DNA from: Clostridiales bacterium
Lineage (GTDB): Bacteria > Bacillota > Clostridia > Lachnospirales > Lachnospiraceae
Reading direction: 5' to 3'
DNA length: 47,136 nucleotides
NCBI GenBank assembly: GCA_022770525.1
Contig: JALEHN010000062.1
Coordinates: 1 to 47,136 of the forward strand
Made by a program: the position numbers and the translations under genes
Notes under the pieces: generated by a model
Told to the model about the DNA's origin: nothing
The model's database searches: none
What the model saw: the letters and a program-made list of their open reading frames with translations, nothing else
Shown: in pieces, positions 21,928-30,111 of the stretch
Position numbering within the stretch: the first letter of the stretch is position 1
Layout: every line of letters begins with the position of its first letter

Positions 21928-23506
21928 GTATAAGGGGCAGGAAACTGCCCCTGAAACTATGAAGTACCTGAAAAGAAAAACGCTTATAAATCAACATATT
22001 TATGTATTGCTTGCGGCGGTAGGCGAATACAGCCGGATGAAACAGGTAAATTTAAGTTGTTATGATATGGATTTAAAGTTGATGATCAATGCCATAGTCC
22101 AGGGGCTTAAAGTCAATCCTGAGCATATTCGCGTTCTCGGTGAAAAAGGTATTGTTGAAACAAATACATTGGTCAGATGTCTTAAAGAATTCGGCAGCAG
22201 GCTGGATAAGGAAAGTACTTTTATTTTTTATTTTTCAGGTCATGGCAATGGTGAAAGTTTAATTATGAGTGATTCTGCAATTGGATTAAAAGGGCTGGTT
22301 CATTATATCGATCGCATACCTGTGAAAAATAAAATCATTATACTGGACTGCTGTTCTTCCGGAAAAGCCAAAAGCGGCGCAGCCAAAGAACTGAAGGTTG
22401 AAGATTCTCTGGCGGATTTTGTCGGACACGGAACGATGATTATGGCGTCATCATCTGCAGACGAAGTTTCACGAATGGGAATCAATCATAATCACAGTTT
22501 ATTTACCGGCATTGTGGCATCGGTTCTGATGAATAAATCTTTGATACGCAAAGGCGTATTATCTTTGCAGGCTGTGGAAAATGAGATCAGAGCCATATTT
22601 GAAAACTGGAACAAAAAATATCCGGAAAAGTATCAAAAGCCGGTCATCCGCGGCAACATGGGCGGGACCGTTTATTTTCAGGTTGAGGCATATCATGAAT
22701 ACCGGACGAAAGAAATTCATGAAGAATACGATGATTATATTTTGTACAGGGTAAAACCACTGCATGCATCAACCATTAAGCGATTATGCGCATTCGTGAT
22801 TTTAAAAAGAAAAGTATCTTTAGAGGAACTTCCGTTATATACAAAACGCGTTGCTGCGAGACTGAAATATGAAGATGTTTATACCACTGAAAAACAGGAA
22901 ATGTATTTTAAAGGAAAAAAGGTAAGGGCAGTCTGGTGTTACTTCGGATATTCTGAAAGTGATATGATCAGATCCACTTATTTTGCTTATACGATATGGG
23001 CGGCAGATCAGGAAACAGTGCAGATGTATTATACGGAAAAAAAGACATCGAGGGTGATCGATGGCATTTGCGTTAACGATAATAGGGCCTCCTACAATAT
23101 GGTTAAGACAATTCAGGAAGACACAATAAGCAGAGAAGAATACATCGAAATGATTAAAAAGTTGCTGACCGGAATTATTTCAAGGGCTGAAATGTTTATC
23201 GGCAGTTTAAGAGAAATTGAAAATGAAACGATGACGATTGAAAAGGTGCGCAGCGCATACAAAGACTGGATTAAAGATATTTATCACCTGTATCACAAGG
23301 TGACTGACGTGCCTGTGCCTCCTGATGAAATCCATGACTGGGCTGAAAATGTACTGTCATTGGCCGGGTGGGTCGTGGATATTGCCCTGATTTTGGAACA
23401 GTCTGAAAAAGAAAACAAATATGATCAATCGGCGCAATGGCTGATACATCACAAAATTCAGAAATATTATGAATTGCTGGAGAAGGTAAAACAGGTCGGC
23501 GTATAG
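21920..23506 (+). CDS. Caspase-like (C14/metacaspase) protease
   Basis: A 528-residue protein. Residues 20-230 form a caspase-hemoglobinase fold: strand HIYVLLAAVGEY, then FIFYFSGHGNG with catalytic His108, and KIIILDCCSSGKA with catalytic Cys145, then a MIMASSSADEVS strand and a loop with HSLFTGIVASVL. The remaining 300 residues are unlike any domain I recognise and are mixed alpha/beta, then helical. No signal peptide or membrane segment. Bacterial caspase-like proteases act in antiphage or cell-death pathways, usually with a sensor; here the only neighbours are the HTH-like and the small helical gene, so the sensor may be the C-terminal half itself. Confidence 0.85.
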   Translation: MSKYKGQETAPETMKYLKRKTLINQHIYVLLAAVGEYSRMKQVNLSCYDMDLKLMINAIVQGLKVNPEHIRVLGEKGIVETNTLVRCLKEFGSRLDKESTFIFYFSGHGNGESLIMSDSAIGLKGLVHYIDRIPVKNKIIILDCCSSGKAKSGAAKELKVEDSLADFVGHGTMIMASSSADEVSRMGINHNHSLFTGIVASVLMNKSLIRKGVLSLQAVENEIRAIFENWNKKYPEKYQKPVIRGNMGGTVYFQVEAYHEYRTKEIHEEYDDYILYRVKPLHASTIKRLCAFVILKRKVSLEELPLYTKRVAARLKYEDVYTTEKQEMYFKGKKVRAVWCYFGYSESDMIRSTYFAYTIWAADQETVQMYYTEKKTSRVIDGICVNDNRASYNMVKTIQEDTISREEYIEMIKKLLTGIISRAEMFIGSLREIENETMTIEKVRSAYKDWIKDIYHLYHKVTDVPVPPDEIHDWAENVLSLAGWVVDIALILEQSEKENKYDQSAQWLIHHKIQKYYELLEKVKQVGV

Positions 23507-23555
23507 TGATGTGGGACGCATAAATGTGTAGTGTCAAAAGAAAGAAGATGAAAAA

Positions 23556-23777
23556 ATGTTTGGACGCAGAAAGAAACAACAGAGATCGGAGATTACATTT
23601 GATCCCAAAAAGCAAAAGGCTATGATCCGCTGCAGCATCTGTACCGGTGAACAGACTGCGGGATTTAAGGATATTGCTACGGGACATTTTGAGGAGATTA
23701 TGCTGATAAGGAATGCGGGTGATTTGGAGAATTTCAAACGCACCTATGGAATTACGGAAATAACAAAGGAATATTGA
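23556..23777 (+). CDS. Small conserved protein (73 aa)
   Basis: AAAGAAAGAAG precedes ATG 23556. It begins with the basic MFGRRKKQQRS, then IRCSICTGEQTAGFKDIATGH and ends EITKEY. I know similar short proteins in Lachnospiraceae, sometimes mis-annotated as aspartate dehydrogenases, with no known function. It contains one Cys-Ser-Ile-Cys pair that could bind metal. It follows the caspase gene by 49 bases and is followed by a terminator, so it may be the last gene of that transcript. Confidence 0.68.
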   Translation: MFGRRKKQQRSEITFDPKKQKAMIRCSICTGEQTAGFKDIATGHFEEIMLIRNAGDLENFKRTYGITEITKEY

Positions 23778-23790
23778 ATCGAAAGGTTTT

Positions 23791-23829
23791 GCAGACAGTT
23801 TTTCACATATATCTGTCTGCTTTTCCTTT
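23791..23829 (+). terminator. Rho-independent terminator
   Basis: GCAGACAG (23791-23798) and CTGTCTGC (23813-23820) with a 14-base loop, followed by TTTTCCTTT. It closes the caspase locus. Confidence 0.85.
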
Positions 23830-24046
23830 AATTCCCCGGTAAAATTGTTTTTAAATACAAATTGGTCATTGCGCAATGGCAATCACCTTTCCACTAAGTA
23901 AAATATATAGATTGTATGTATCATAATGCAAAAGTGGAAAAAGTGCAATAAAAATACGAATTAATGCAAGATATATCAAAGATATAGGGGTAAAATAAAT
24001 AAAATGCTTTTTAGAACTCACTTGGGGAAAAGGAGACGGATATACG

Positions 24047-25396
24047 ATGACTAAGGATATGACAAAGGGAAGCCCCTGGAAACTGATTTTATTTTTTTCA
24101 ATGCCGGTTTTGCTGGGTAATCTGTTTCAGCAATTGTATAGTATGGTGGATACGGTTATTGTGGGTCGTTTTGTCGGCACTCAGGCATTGGCGGCCGTGG
24201 GATCTACCGGTGCTATTTCATTTCTGGTGCTGGGATTTTCCTGGGGTGTGACCGGAGGCTTTACTGTAATTGTGTCACAGAAGTTTGGAGCGAAGAACGA
24301 AGAAGATGTGAAAAAAAGCATTGGGACAGCTATAGTACTCTGTCTTATTATTGTGGCAATTGTAACTGTTCTGGCATTGCTGACGTCAAAACCCCTTTTG
24401 AAACTGATGAATACGCCGCAGGATATTTTTGATGATGCCTATTTATATTGTATCATTATTTACATAGGTACGGGCGCCAGTGTATTTTATAATCTTGCGG
24501 CAGCCATTATCCGGGCACTGGGAGACAGCCGGACTCCGCTGTATTTTCTGATTTTTTCTTCCGTCCTGAATATCATACTGGATTTATTTTTAATTCTTGT
24601 ATTTAAAATGGGGGTAGCCGGAGCAGGAATCGCAACAGTCTTTTCACAACTTGTATCTGCAATCTTATGTACTATATATTCTTTGAAAAAATTTAAGATA
24701 CTTCGGCTGAAAAAACGGCATTTTGCATGGAATAAGGCTTTGGCTGCGGCCGAACTGAAGGTGGGAATCCCAATGGCGTGCCAGTTTTCCATTACAGGCG
24801 TGGGCATCATGGTACTGCAGGGTGCCCTGAATGTTTTCGGGTCAACGGTCATTGCTTCTTATACCGCGGCCTCCAAAGTGGAGGTTTTGGTTACGCAGCC
24901 GTTTAATGCGCTTGGCATGGCTATGTCCACGTATTGCGGTCAAAATGTAGGAGCGGGGGACTGGCACCGTGTGAAAAAAGGAGTCAATACCGGCATGGGG
25001 CTTATTATGGCATCAGCTGCGCTTGCTATGGTAATTAACATATTTGCCGGAGAATGGTGTACGTCCTTATTTATTAATAATCCTACGCCGGAAATTCTGG
25101 GATATGGACGGACATACTTATTGATTATTGCATTTTTTTATCCTATGCTTGCGACGCTGACCATATACAGAAGCAGTCTTCAGGGCCTGGGTGACGGTTT
25201 ATTTCCGCTGATTGGTGGAATCGGAGAATTTATGGCCCGCTTCCTTGTGGCAATCATTCTGCCCCGGTTTATTGGATTTTATGGAATATGTGCAGCATCT
25301 CCGGTGGCATGGTGTACGGCATCGGGCATTCTTGTTTATAGATATGTGACATGGGTATGTAAAGGGAAAATAAATAACACCATTACAGGCAAATAA
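24047..25396 (+). CDS. MATE-family efflux transporter
   Basis: A 449-residue integral membrane protein with about 12 helices in two MATE bundles. The N-terminus MTKDMTKGSPWKLILFFSMP and the helix-1 segment LFQQLYSMVDTVIVGRFVGT are typical; a second-half equivalent is seen at NALGMAMSTYCGQNVGAGD. It should exchange Na+ or H+ for cationic drugs or metabolites. The GH31 gene follows after 17 bases with a strong RBS, so the two are co-transcribed; this suggests a possible glycoside export or drug-modification link but may be incidental. No convincing promoter could be picked out in the 215 bases after the terminator. Confidence 0.92.
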   Translation: MTKDMTKGSPWKLILFFSMPVLLGNLFQQLYSMVDTVIVGRFVGTQALAAVGSTGAISFLVLGFSWGVTGGFTVIVSQKFGAKNEEDVKKSIGTAIVLCLIIVAIVTVLALLTSKPLLKLMNTPQDIFDDAYLYCIIIYIGTGASVFYNLAAAIIRALGDSRTPLYFLIFSSVLNIILDLFLILVFKMGVAGAGIATVFSQLVSAILCTIYSLKKFKILRLKKRHFAWNKALAAAELKVGIPMACQFSITGVGIMVLQGALNVFGSTVIASYTAASKVEVLVTQPFNALGMAMSTYCGQNVGAGDWHRVKKGVNTGMGLIMASAALAMVINIFAGEWCTSLFINNPTPEILGYGRTYLLIIAFFYPMLATLTIYRSSLQGLGDGLFPLIGGIGEFMARFLVAIILPRFIGFYGICAASPVAWCTASGILVYRYVTWVCKGKINNTITGK

Positions 25397-25413
25397 AGAA
25401 AGGAGAAGAAATA

Positions 25414-27867
25414 ATGGAGAATGTAATGATACAGATCAGGGATACCGGCCTTAAGGGCTATCACCCGGATATGGAAGGTGATCCGCTGTCGGTGGAGAAG
25501 GGGTATTGCCACTTCCGTCATCAGGGTCAGAAGGATTTCCTGAATAAAATACTGGCATATGAGGCAGATTCGTTCGGTGCCGGTTTTGAGGTTGAAACAT
25601 TCAGGGGCCGCCATGCTTTCGTCAGAGTTACTTTTTCCGGGGAAAATGTATTTCGTTTTCAAATGTTTCCGGAGGGAGTGCCGGCGTCAGCCGCAAACGA
25701 AGTGTTCAGTTTCAAAACATTTGACGGCGTCAGCGTAGTGGAGGAGGAAAACTTTATATTGGTGAAAACGGGCCGGGTTTGCCTGCGTTTCAGGATCTGT
25801 CCATGGGAAATGACGGTAGTGCTGGATGGCAGGGAACTGACCAGAGAACAGATTAAAGACCATAATGTTGACCAGAAGTACAAGGCTGTTCCGGTTGGAT
25901 TTACAGTGGATGATAACGGAAAAGTCATCGATGCTTTTGAGACAATGTATATGTATTGCGATGAAGATTTCTACGGATTTGGAGAAAAATTCACAGTTTT
26001 TAACAAGCGGGGACAGAAGATTACTGTATGGCAGCGGGATGCACAGTCGACAAACTCAGATATCTCATATAAAGGCATGCCGTATTTTATGAGTTCTCAG
26101 GGCTATTCTGTATTACTCAATACTTATACCCGTACCCATTTTAATATGGGAGCATCTTCCGGTGTATCTTACACTATGGAAACAGAAGATCCTTATCTGG
26201 ACTATTATATGTTCTGCAACAGAGATTATAAGGGGCTTATTGAAGATTACACAGCTTATACAGGCCGCTCACCGATGATTCCAAAGTGGGCTTTCGGTTT
26301 CTGGATGTCCAAAATGAGCTATTTCACCAGACAGGAAGTGGAAGAAGTTGTTGAGCGTATGGCGCAGTTTGGAATGTCCGTGGATGTTATACACATTGAC
26401 GGATGGATGGACATGATGTCACCGTCAGGCGGCGGTAAGGATGTGCTCACTTTCGATGAAGAACGGTTCCCGAAGCCGGAGGAAATGATTGCCGGGCTGA
26501 AAGATAAGGGCATTCACCTGTCCTTATGGATGTTCCCTTATGTGCAGCTTCGTACCGGCTGGGGACAGGGTAAAGAAATGACTGCACAGTACCTTTATAT
26601 GAAAGAACGGGGATTTCTTGTGAAAGCGCCAAACGGAGAACCTTATATTTTCTCACCGGGAGAAGGGGATGCTGCAGGCGCCGGTGTGGCTGCCCTTGAT
26701 TTTACCAATCCGGAACTGGTCAGCTATATGAAGGAAAGAGTAAAACGGCTGATGAAGATGGGCGTTGGTGTCATAAAAACCGATTTTTCGGAAGAAATAC
26801 CTGAAGATGCGGTGTTCTATGACGGATCCAGCGGTCTGCAGAGCCATAATAAATACACACTTCTCTATGCCAGGACGATATTTGAGGCTTCCAGAGAGGC
26901 CAAAGAGGAGATGGGAGAAAAAGCCTTGCTTTGGGGACGAAGCGGTTTTGCGGGCAGTCAGAATTATCCGGCAAATTGGGCAGGAGACTCATCAGCAGCC
27001 ACAAATAACCTTGCTTCAATCCTTAACGGAGGATTAAGCATGGGTATGAGCGGTGTTTCGTTCTGGGGATTTGATATCGGCGGTTTCTATAACTGTGATG
27101 AAGAAGGCAGGCGGGTGATTCCATCGGATGAAGAATATATTCGTTCCGTACAGATGGGACTTATGTCGCCTTTAAGCAGAAGCCATGGGCAGTCTACCCC
27201 AAGAGAACCATGGGTATTTTCAGAGAAAGCTCAGGAAGCGTTTTTAACTGTAAATAAACTCAGGTATCGGATGATACCCTATATTTACAGTACAGCCTAT
27301 GAAACACATAAGACAGGACTTCCTATGATGCGCGCCATGGTGCTTGAATTTCCGGAGGATTTGAATGTACGAAATTTGTCAACACAGTATATGTTGGGAA
27401 GCGCCTTGCTTGTTGCGCCTGTTTTTGACCAGCAGATACATCATATTTATCTCCCGGAAGGAAGCTGGATTGATTACTATACAGGCAAACGGGTGAAAGG
27501 CGGAGGCTGGATTGTATCTGAAAAGACGCTGGAACGCATTCCGCTGTATATACGGGAAAATTCTGTGATTCCGGGCTTTAGGAAGCCTCCGATGCATATT
27601 TCTGATGATGCATTTGGTCCGCTTGAAATATGGATGAACATTACAGATCGTATTGAGCAGACATATTATGATGAGGAAGAAGGCAGTTTCCGGGCAGTTC
27701 TGGAAGAAAAACTACTGAAGATCGAAACGAAAAATATGCCGGTTCACAGCATTCGGGCCTTTATGAGAGATGTGCCGGAGCGGGTTATTGTAAACGGAGA
27801 CGAGTGGCAATGGTCTGAGGAATCAAATTATATATTTATAGGTAATTGTCAAAGTTATAAAATATAA
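25414..27867 (+). CDS. GH31 alpha-glycosidase (alpha-xylosidase/alpha-glucosidase type)
   Basis: An 817-residue cytoplasmic enzyme; AAAGGAG lies 8 bases before ATG 25414. An N-terminal beta-sandwich (to about residue 270) precedes the catalytic barrel. VDVIHIDGWMD, the nucleophile region GVIKTDFSEE with Asp457, WGRSGFAGSQNYPANW and the acid/base Asp525 in AGDSSA are the GH31 hallmarks, then FWGFDIGGF and SPLSRSHGQ. The YGFGEKFTVFNKRGQ segment is typical of the xylosidase-like subgroup. C-terminal beta domains follow. No signal peptide. The paired MATE transporter and lack of an ABC importer leave the substrate undefined. Confidence 0.92.
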   Translation: MENVMIQIRDTGLKGYHPDMEGDPLSVEKGYCHFRHQGQKDFLNKILAYEADSFGAGFEVETFRGRHAFVRVTFSGENVFRFQMFPEGVPASAANEVFSFKTFDGVSVVEEENFILVKTGRVCLRFRICPWEMTVVLDGRELTREQIKDHNVDQKYKAVPVGFTVDDNGKVIDAFETMYMYCDEDFYGFGEKFTVFNKRGQKITVWQRDAQSTNSDISYKGMPYFMSSQGYSVLLNTYTRTHFNMGASSGVSYTMETEDPYLDYYMFCNRDYKGLIEDYTAYTGRSPMIPKWAFGFWMSKMSYFTRQEVEEVVERMAQFGMSVDVIHIDGWMDMMSPSGGGKDVLTFDEERFPKPEEMIAGLKDKGIHLSLWMFPYVQLRTGWGQGKEMTAQYLYMKERGFLVKAPNGEPYIFSPGEGDAAGAGVAALDFTNPELVSYMKERVKRLMKMGVGVIKTDFSEEIPEDAVFYDGSSGLQSHNKYTLLYARTIFEASREAKEEMGEKALLWGRSGFAGSQNYPANWAGDSSAATNNLASILNGGLSMGMSGVSFWGFDIGGFYNCDEEGRRVIPSDEEYIRSVQMGLMSPLSRSHGQSTPREPWVFSEKAQEAFLTVNKLRYRMIPYIYSTAYETHKTGLPMMRAMVLEFPEDLNVRNLSTQYMLGSALLVAPVFDQQIHHIYLPEGSWIDYYTGKRVKGGGWIVSEKTLERIPLYIRENSVIPGFRKPPMHISDDAFGPLEIWMNITDRIEQTYYDEEEGSFRAVLEEKLLKIETKNMPVHSIRAFMRDVPERVIVNGDEWQWSEESNYIFIGNCQSYKI

Positions 27868-27875
27868 TACGAAAG

Positions 27876-27918
27876 AAAAAACAGGAGCATGTGTGATGAA
27901 TATGCGCCTGTTTTTTGC
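27876..27918. terminator. Rho-independent terminator
   Basis: AAAAAACAGG-GCAT (27876-27890) pairs with ATGC-CCTGTTTTTT (27901-27916). The A-rich 5' and T-rich 3' flanks allow function in both directions; it ends the GH31 transcript. Confidence 0.85.
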
Positions 27919-27961
27919 ATAATTATGTATCGTTTTGGATATGATAATAGAAAAACGAGAA

Positions 27962-28004
27962 ACTTATATTCATTTTGCGAATAATTTGCAAAATGAATAT
28001 AAGT
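27962..28004. promoter_or_regulatory. 17-bp perfect inverted repeat upstream of the rloA-like promoter
   Basis: ACTTATATTCATTTTGC (27962-27978) and GCAAAATGAATATAAGT (27988-28004), loop GAATAATTT. It ends 4 bases before the -35 of the following promoter and has no U tract after it, so an operator or regulatory structure is more likely than a terminator. Confidence 0.65.
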
Positions 28005-28008
28005 AATG

Positions 28009-28037
28009 TTGACAAACTGTAAATACAGAGTAAAATA
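28009..28037 (+). promoter_or_regulatory. Promoter of the RloA/RloB-like pair
   Basis: A consensus TTGACA at 28009-28014 is followed after 17 bp by AAAATA (28032-28037), with TAAAAT offset by one base. The start codon is 43 bases further on. Confidence 0.65.
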
Positions 28038-28079
28038 GAAGGTAAAATAAGTGAAACGTACAAGTTGGAGGCGAAAATT

Positions 28080-29402
28080 ATGCTATTAGAGTTCAAAACA
28101 AAAAATTATAAATCCTTTGCAGGTGAGATGATCTTTTCTTTGACTCCGGCTCCGAAGCAAAAAGGATTGGATTACAGTGTGCTGATAGCTCATGCGGGAA
28201 GCAAAGACTATAAGGGGCTTTGTTCTGCTGTTATCTATGGGCCAAATGCCTCCGGTAAAACAAATGTCATCGGTGCTATGGATACATTCAAGGCCATCGT
28301 CATGAGAGGCAGCATCAGGAATACGGATATATTTTTCTCGCCTAATGCCGCATCTTCTTCTTTAGAGTTTATTCCAAACTGTAATGGATCCCATGTCCCG
28401 ACAGAGTTTTCCGTTCGCTTTGTGGACGATGAGCTTATGGTTGAGTATTCCATCAAAGCAGATATTGGTACTTTCATGGATGAAAATTATGCAAGAAAGA
28501 TTCTTGAGGAAAAGCTGGTTGTCAACGAAAAGCTGGTGTTTCTCAGGGATGAAACATTGACAGTGAATCTCCCTTCTGTAATTAAGGAATATGTAAATAA
28601 GAGTATTAAGCGTAAGTCCCAGAAGTTGCTTGAGATTGCTCAGAGCAGCCTTGTGAATACAGAACTTTTTTTGAATAATGGGTTTAAGTCCATTTATGCA
28701 CAGGAACTTGTAAAGAAGATTCAGGAGTGGTTTGACAGCAAGTTTATTGTTATATATAAATCAGATGATTTGCGGATGGTCAGAAAGTTTGCTGATCCGA
28801 AGGCAAATACCATCTATGTGGAAAAGACTTTGACAGATGCAGCAAAAGAGTTTGGCATTACTTCAAATGCATTGGGTTATAAGGCAAGCGGAGAAAAAGA
28901 AGGTGATGATGTTGTCCTTTATTCCATTTTCAGTAACAAGAAGGTTGCAGTTCCCGCTGATTTGTTTGAATCCTATGGAACTATCCGGTTTATCAATGAG
29001 TTTCCTTTGGTAATCAATGCTCTTCTGAATGGCGGTACGCTCATCATGGATGAATTTGATGCATCTATTCATCCGATGGCATTGATGAACATCATCAACA
29101 TTTTCCACAACGATGACATCAACAAGAAACATGCACAGTTGGTCTTTAATACACATAACCCGATATTTTTGGATGCGTCTTTATTCCGCAGAGATGAGAT
29201 TAAGTTTGTGGAACGGGATGAAAAGACTGGCAACAGTGTTCACTATGCGTTATCTGATTTTAAGACATCAGATGGTATTCGCAAGGGTGAGGATTATATG
29301 AATAATTATTTCGTCAGCCGTTATGGTGCAATTAAAGATGTTGATTTCGGTCCGATTCTGGAGAAAATTATTGAAGTAAACGAGGTGACCGAAAATGAGT
29401 GA
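28080..29402 (+). CDS. RloA/AbiLi-like AAA ATPase
   Basis: A 440-residue ATPase with GGAGG 8 bases before ATG 28080 (an in-frame TTG 15 bases earlier is inside the RBS region). It begins MLLEFKTKNYKSFAGE as SMC/RecF-like AAA_15/21 proteins do. Walker A is GPNASGKT (residues 54-61). Walker B is TLIMDEFDASIHP, followed by the FNTHNP D/H-loop. The ABC-signature region is the divergent FESYGTIRF. The next gene overlaps by 8 bases. Such ATPase plus RloB pairs correspond to AbiL and to anticodon-nuclease-associated Rlo loci, acting in abortive phage defence. Confidence 0.88.
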   Translation: MLLEFKTKNYKSFAGEMIFSLTPAPKQKGLDYSVLIAHAGSKDYKGLCSAVIYGPNASGKTNVIGAMDTFKAIVMRGSIRNTDIFFSPNAASSSLEFIPNCNGSHVPTEFSVRFVDDELMVEYSIKADIGTFMDENYARKILEEKLVVNEKLVFLRDETLTVNLPSVIKEYVNKSIKRKSQKLLEIAQSSLVNTELFLNNGFKSIYAQELVKKIQEWFDSKFIVIYKSDDLRMVRKFADPKANTIYVEKTLTDAAKEFGITSNALGYKASGEKEGDDVVLYSIFSNKKVAVPADLFESYGTIRFINEFPLVINALLNGGTLIMDEFDASIHPMALMNIINIFHNDDINKKHAQLVFNTHNPIFLDASLFRRDEIKFVERDEKTGNSVHYALSDFKTSDGIRKGEDYMNNYFVSRYGAIKDVDFGPILEKIIEVNEVTENE

Positions 29403-30057
29403 GAAATTGGAAACCCGAAAATATACATTTACAGTTGAGGGGGAAACTGAACAGTGGTATCTGTTTTGGCTGCGGGATCAGATTAACACTTGCCCGGAGC
29501 GTACATATAATGTTTCTATTGATGCAAAGGTGCAGCAAAGCCCTAAAAAATTCTTTAAAAATGCCAATGCGAAAGCTACACCAAAGGTTATCCATATCTG
29601 TGATGTGGAGAGTAATGACAAGGTTCATACGGATCAATTTCAGAACATTTTAGATGAGATGAAGGAAGCAAAGACACAGAAAGGTATTGTATATAATCTG
29701 GGTTATAGCAACTTCGCATTTGAACTTTGGATTGTTCTGCATAAAAGAGATTGTAATGGATCGCTTAACCATAGGAAACAGTACCTTGATTATATCAATC
29801 TGGCATTTGGAGAGAAGTTTGAAAACTTGGATCAATATAAGCATGGAGATAACTTCAAACGATGTCTGTCTAAGCTGAAATTGGAGGATGTGAAGAATGC
29901 CATTCGCCGATCTGATGCTATCATGGAGAGGAACAGGCAGGATCAGAAGAAACTGATTAAGTACAAAGGATATGCCTATTACCGTGAGAATCCGGCGTTG
30001 TCTATTCATGAGGCAGTGAGAGAAATGTTTATAGAATGTGGGCTGATAAAGAAATGA
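29395..30057 (+). CDS. rloB: RloB/AbiLii-like protein
   Basis: A 220-residue protein. The N-terminus YTFTVEGETEQWYLFWL has the TOPRIM/OLD-like glutamate strand, VIHICDVESND carries the acidic D-x-E pair, and SNFAFELWIVLHKRDCNG is the RloB family block, followed by helical segments ending with EMFIECGLIKK. It is the presumed nuclease effector of the ATPase gene before it. There is no evident terminator in the 54 bases before the helicase gene, so this pair might be transcribed with the following operon. Confidence 0.87.
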   Translation: MSEKLETRKYTFTVEGETEQWYLFWLRDQINTCPERTYNVSIDAKVQQSPKKFFKNANAKATPKVIHICDVESNDKVHTDQFQNILDEMKEAKTQKGIVYNLGYSNFAFELWIVLHKRDCNGSLNHRKQYLDYINLAFGEKFENLDQYKHGDNFKRCLSKLKLEDVKNAIRRSDAIMERNRQDQKKLIKYKGYAYYRENPALSIHEAVREMFIECGLIKK

Positions 30058-30111
30058 TTGTGAATAGATAAATGTTTTTTGATTTTAAGAGAATGCCGCA
30101 AAGGAGTTTAC

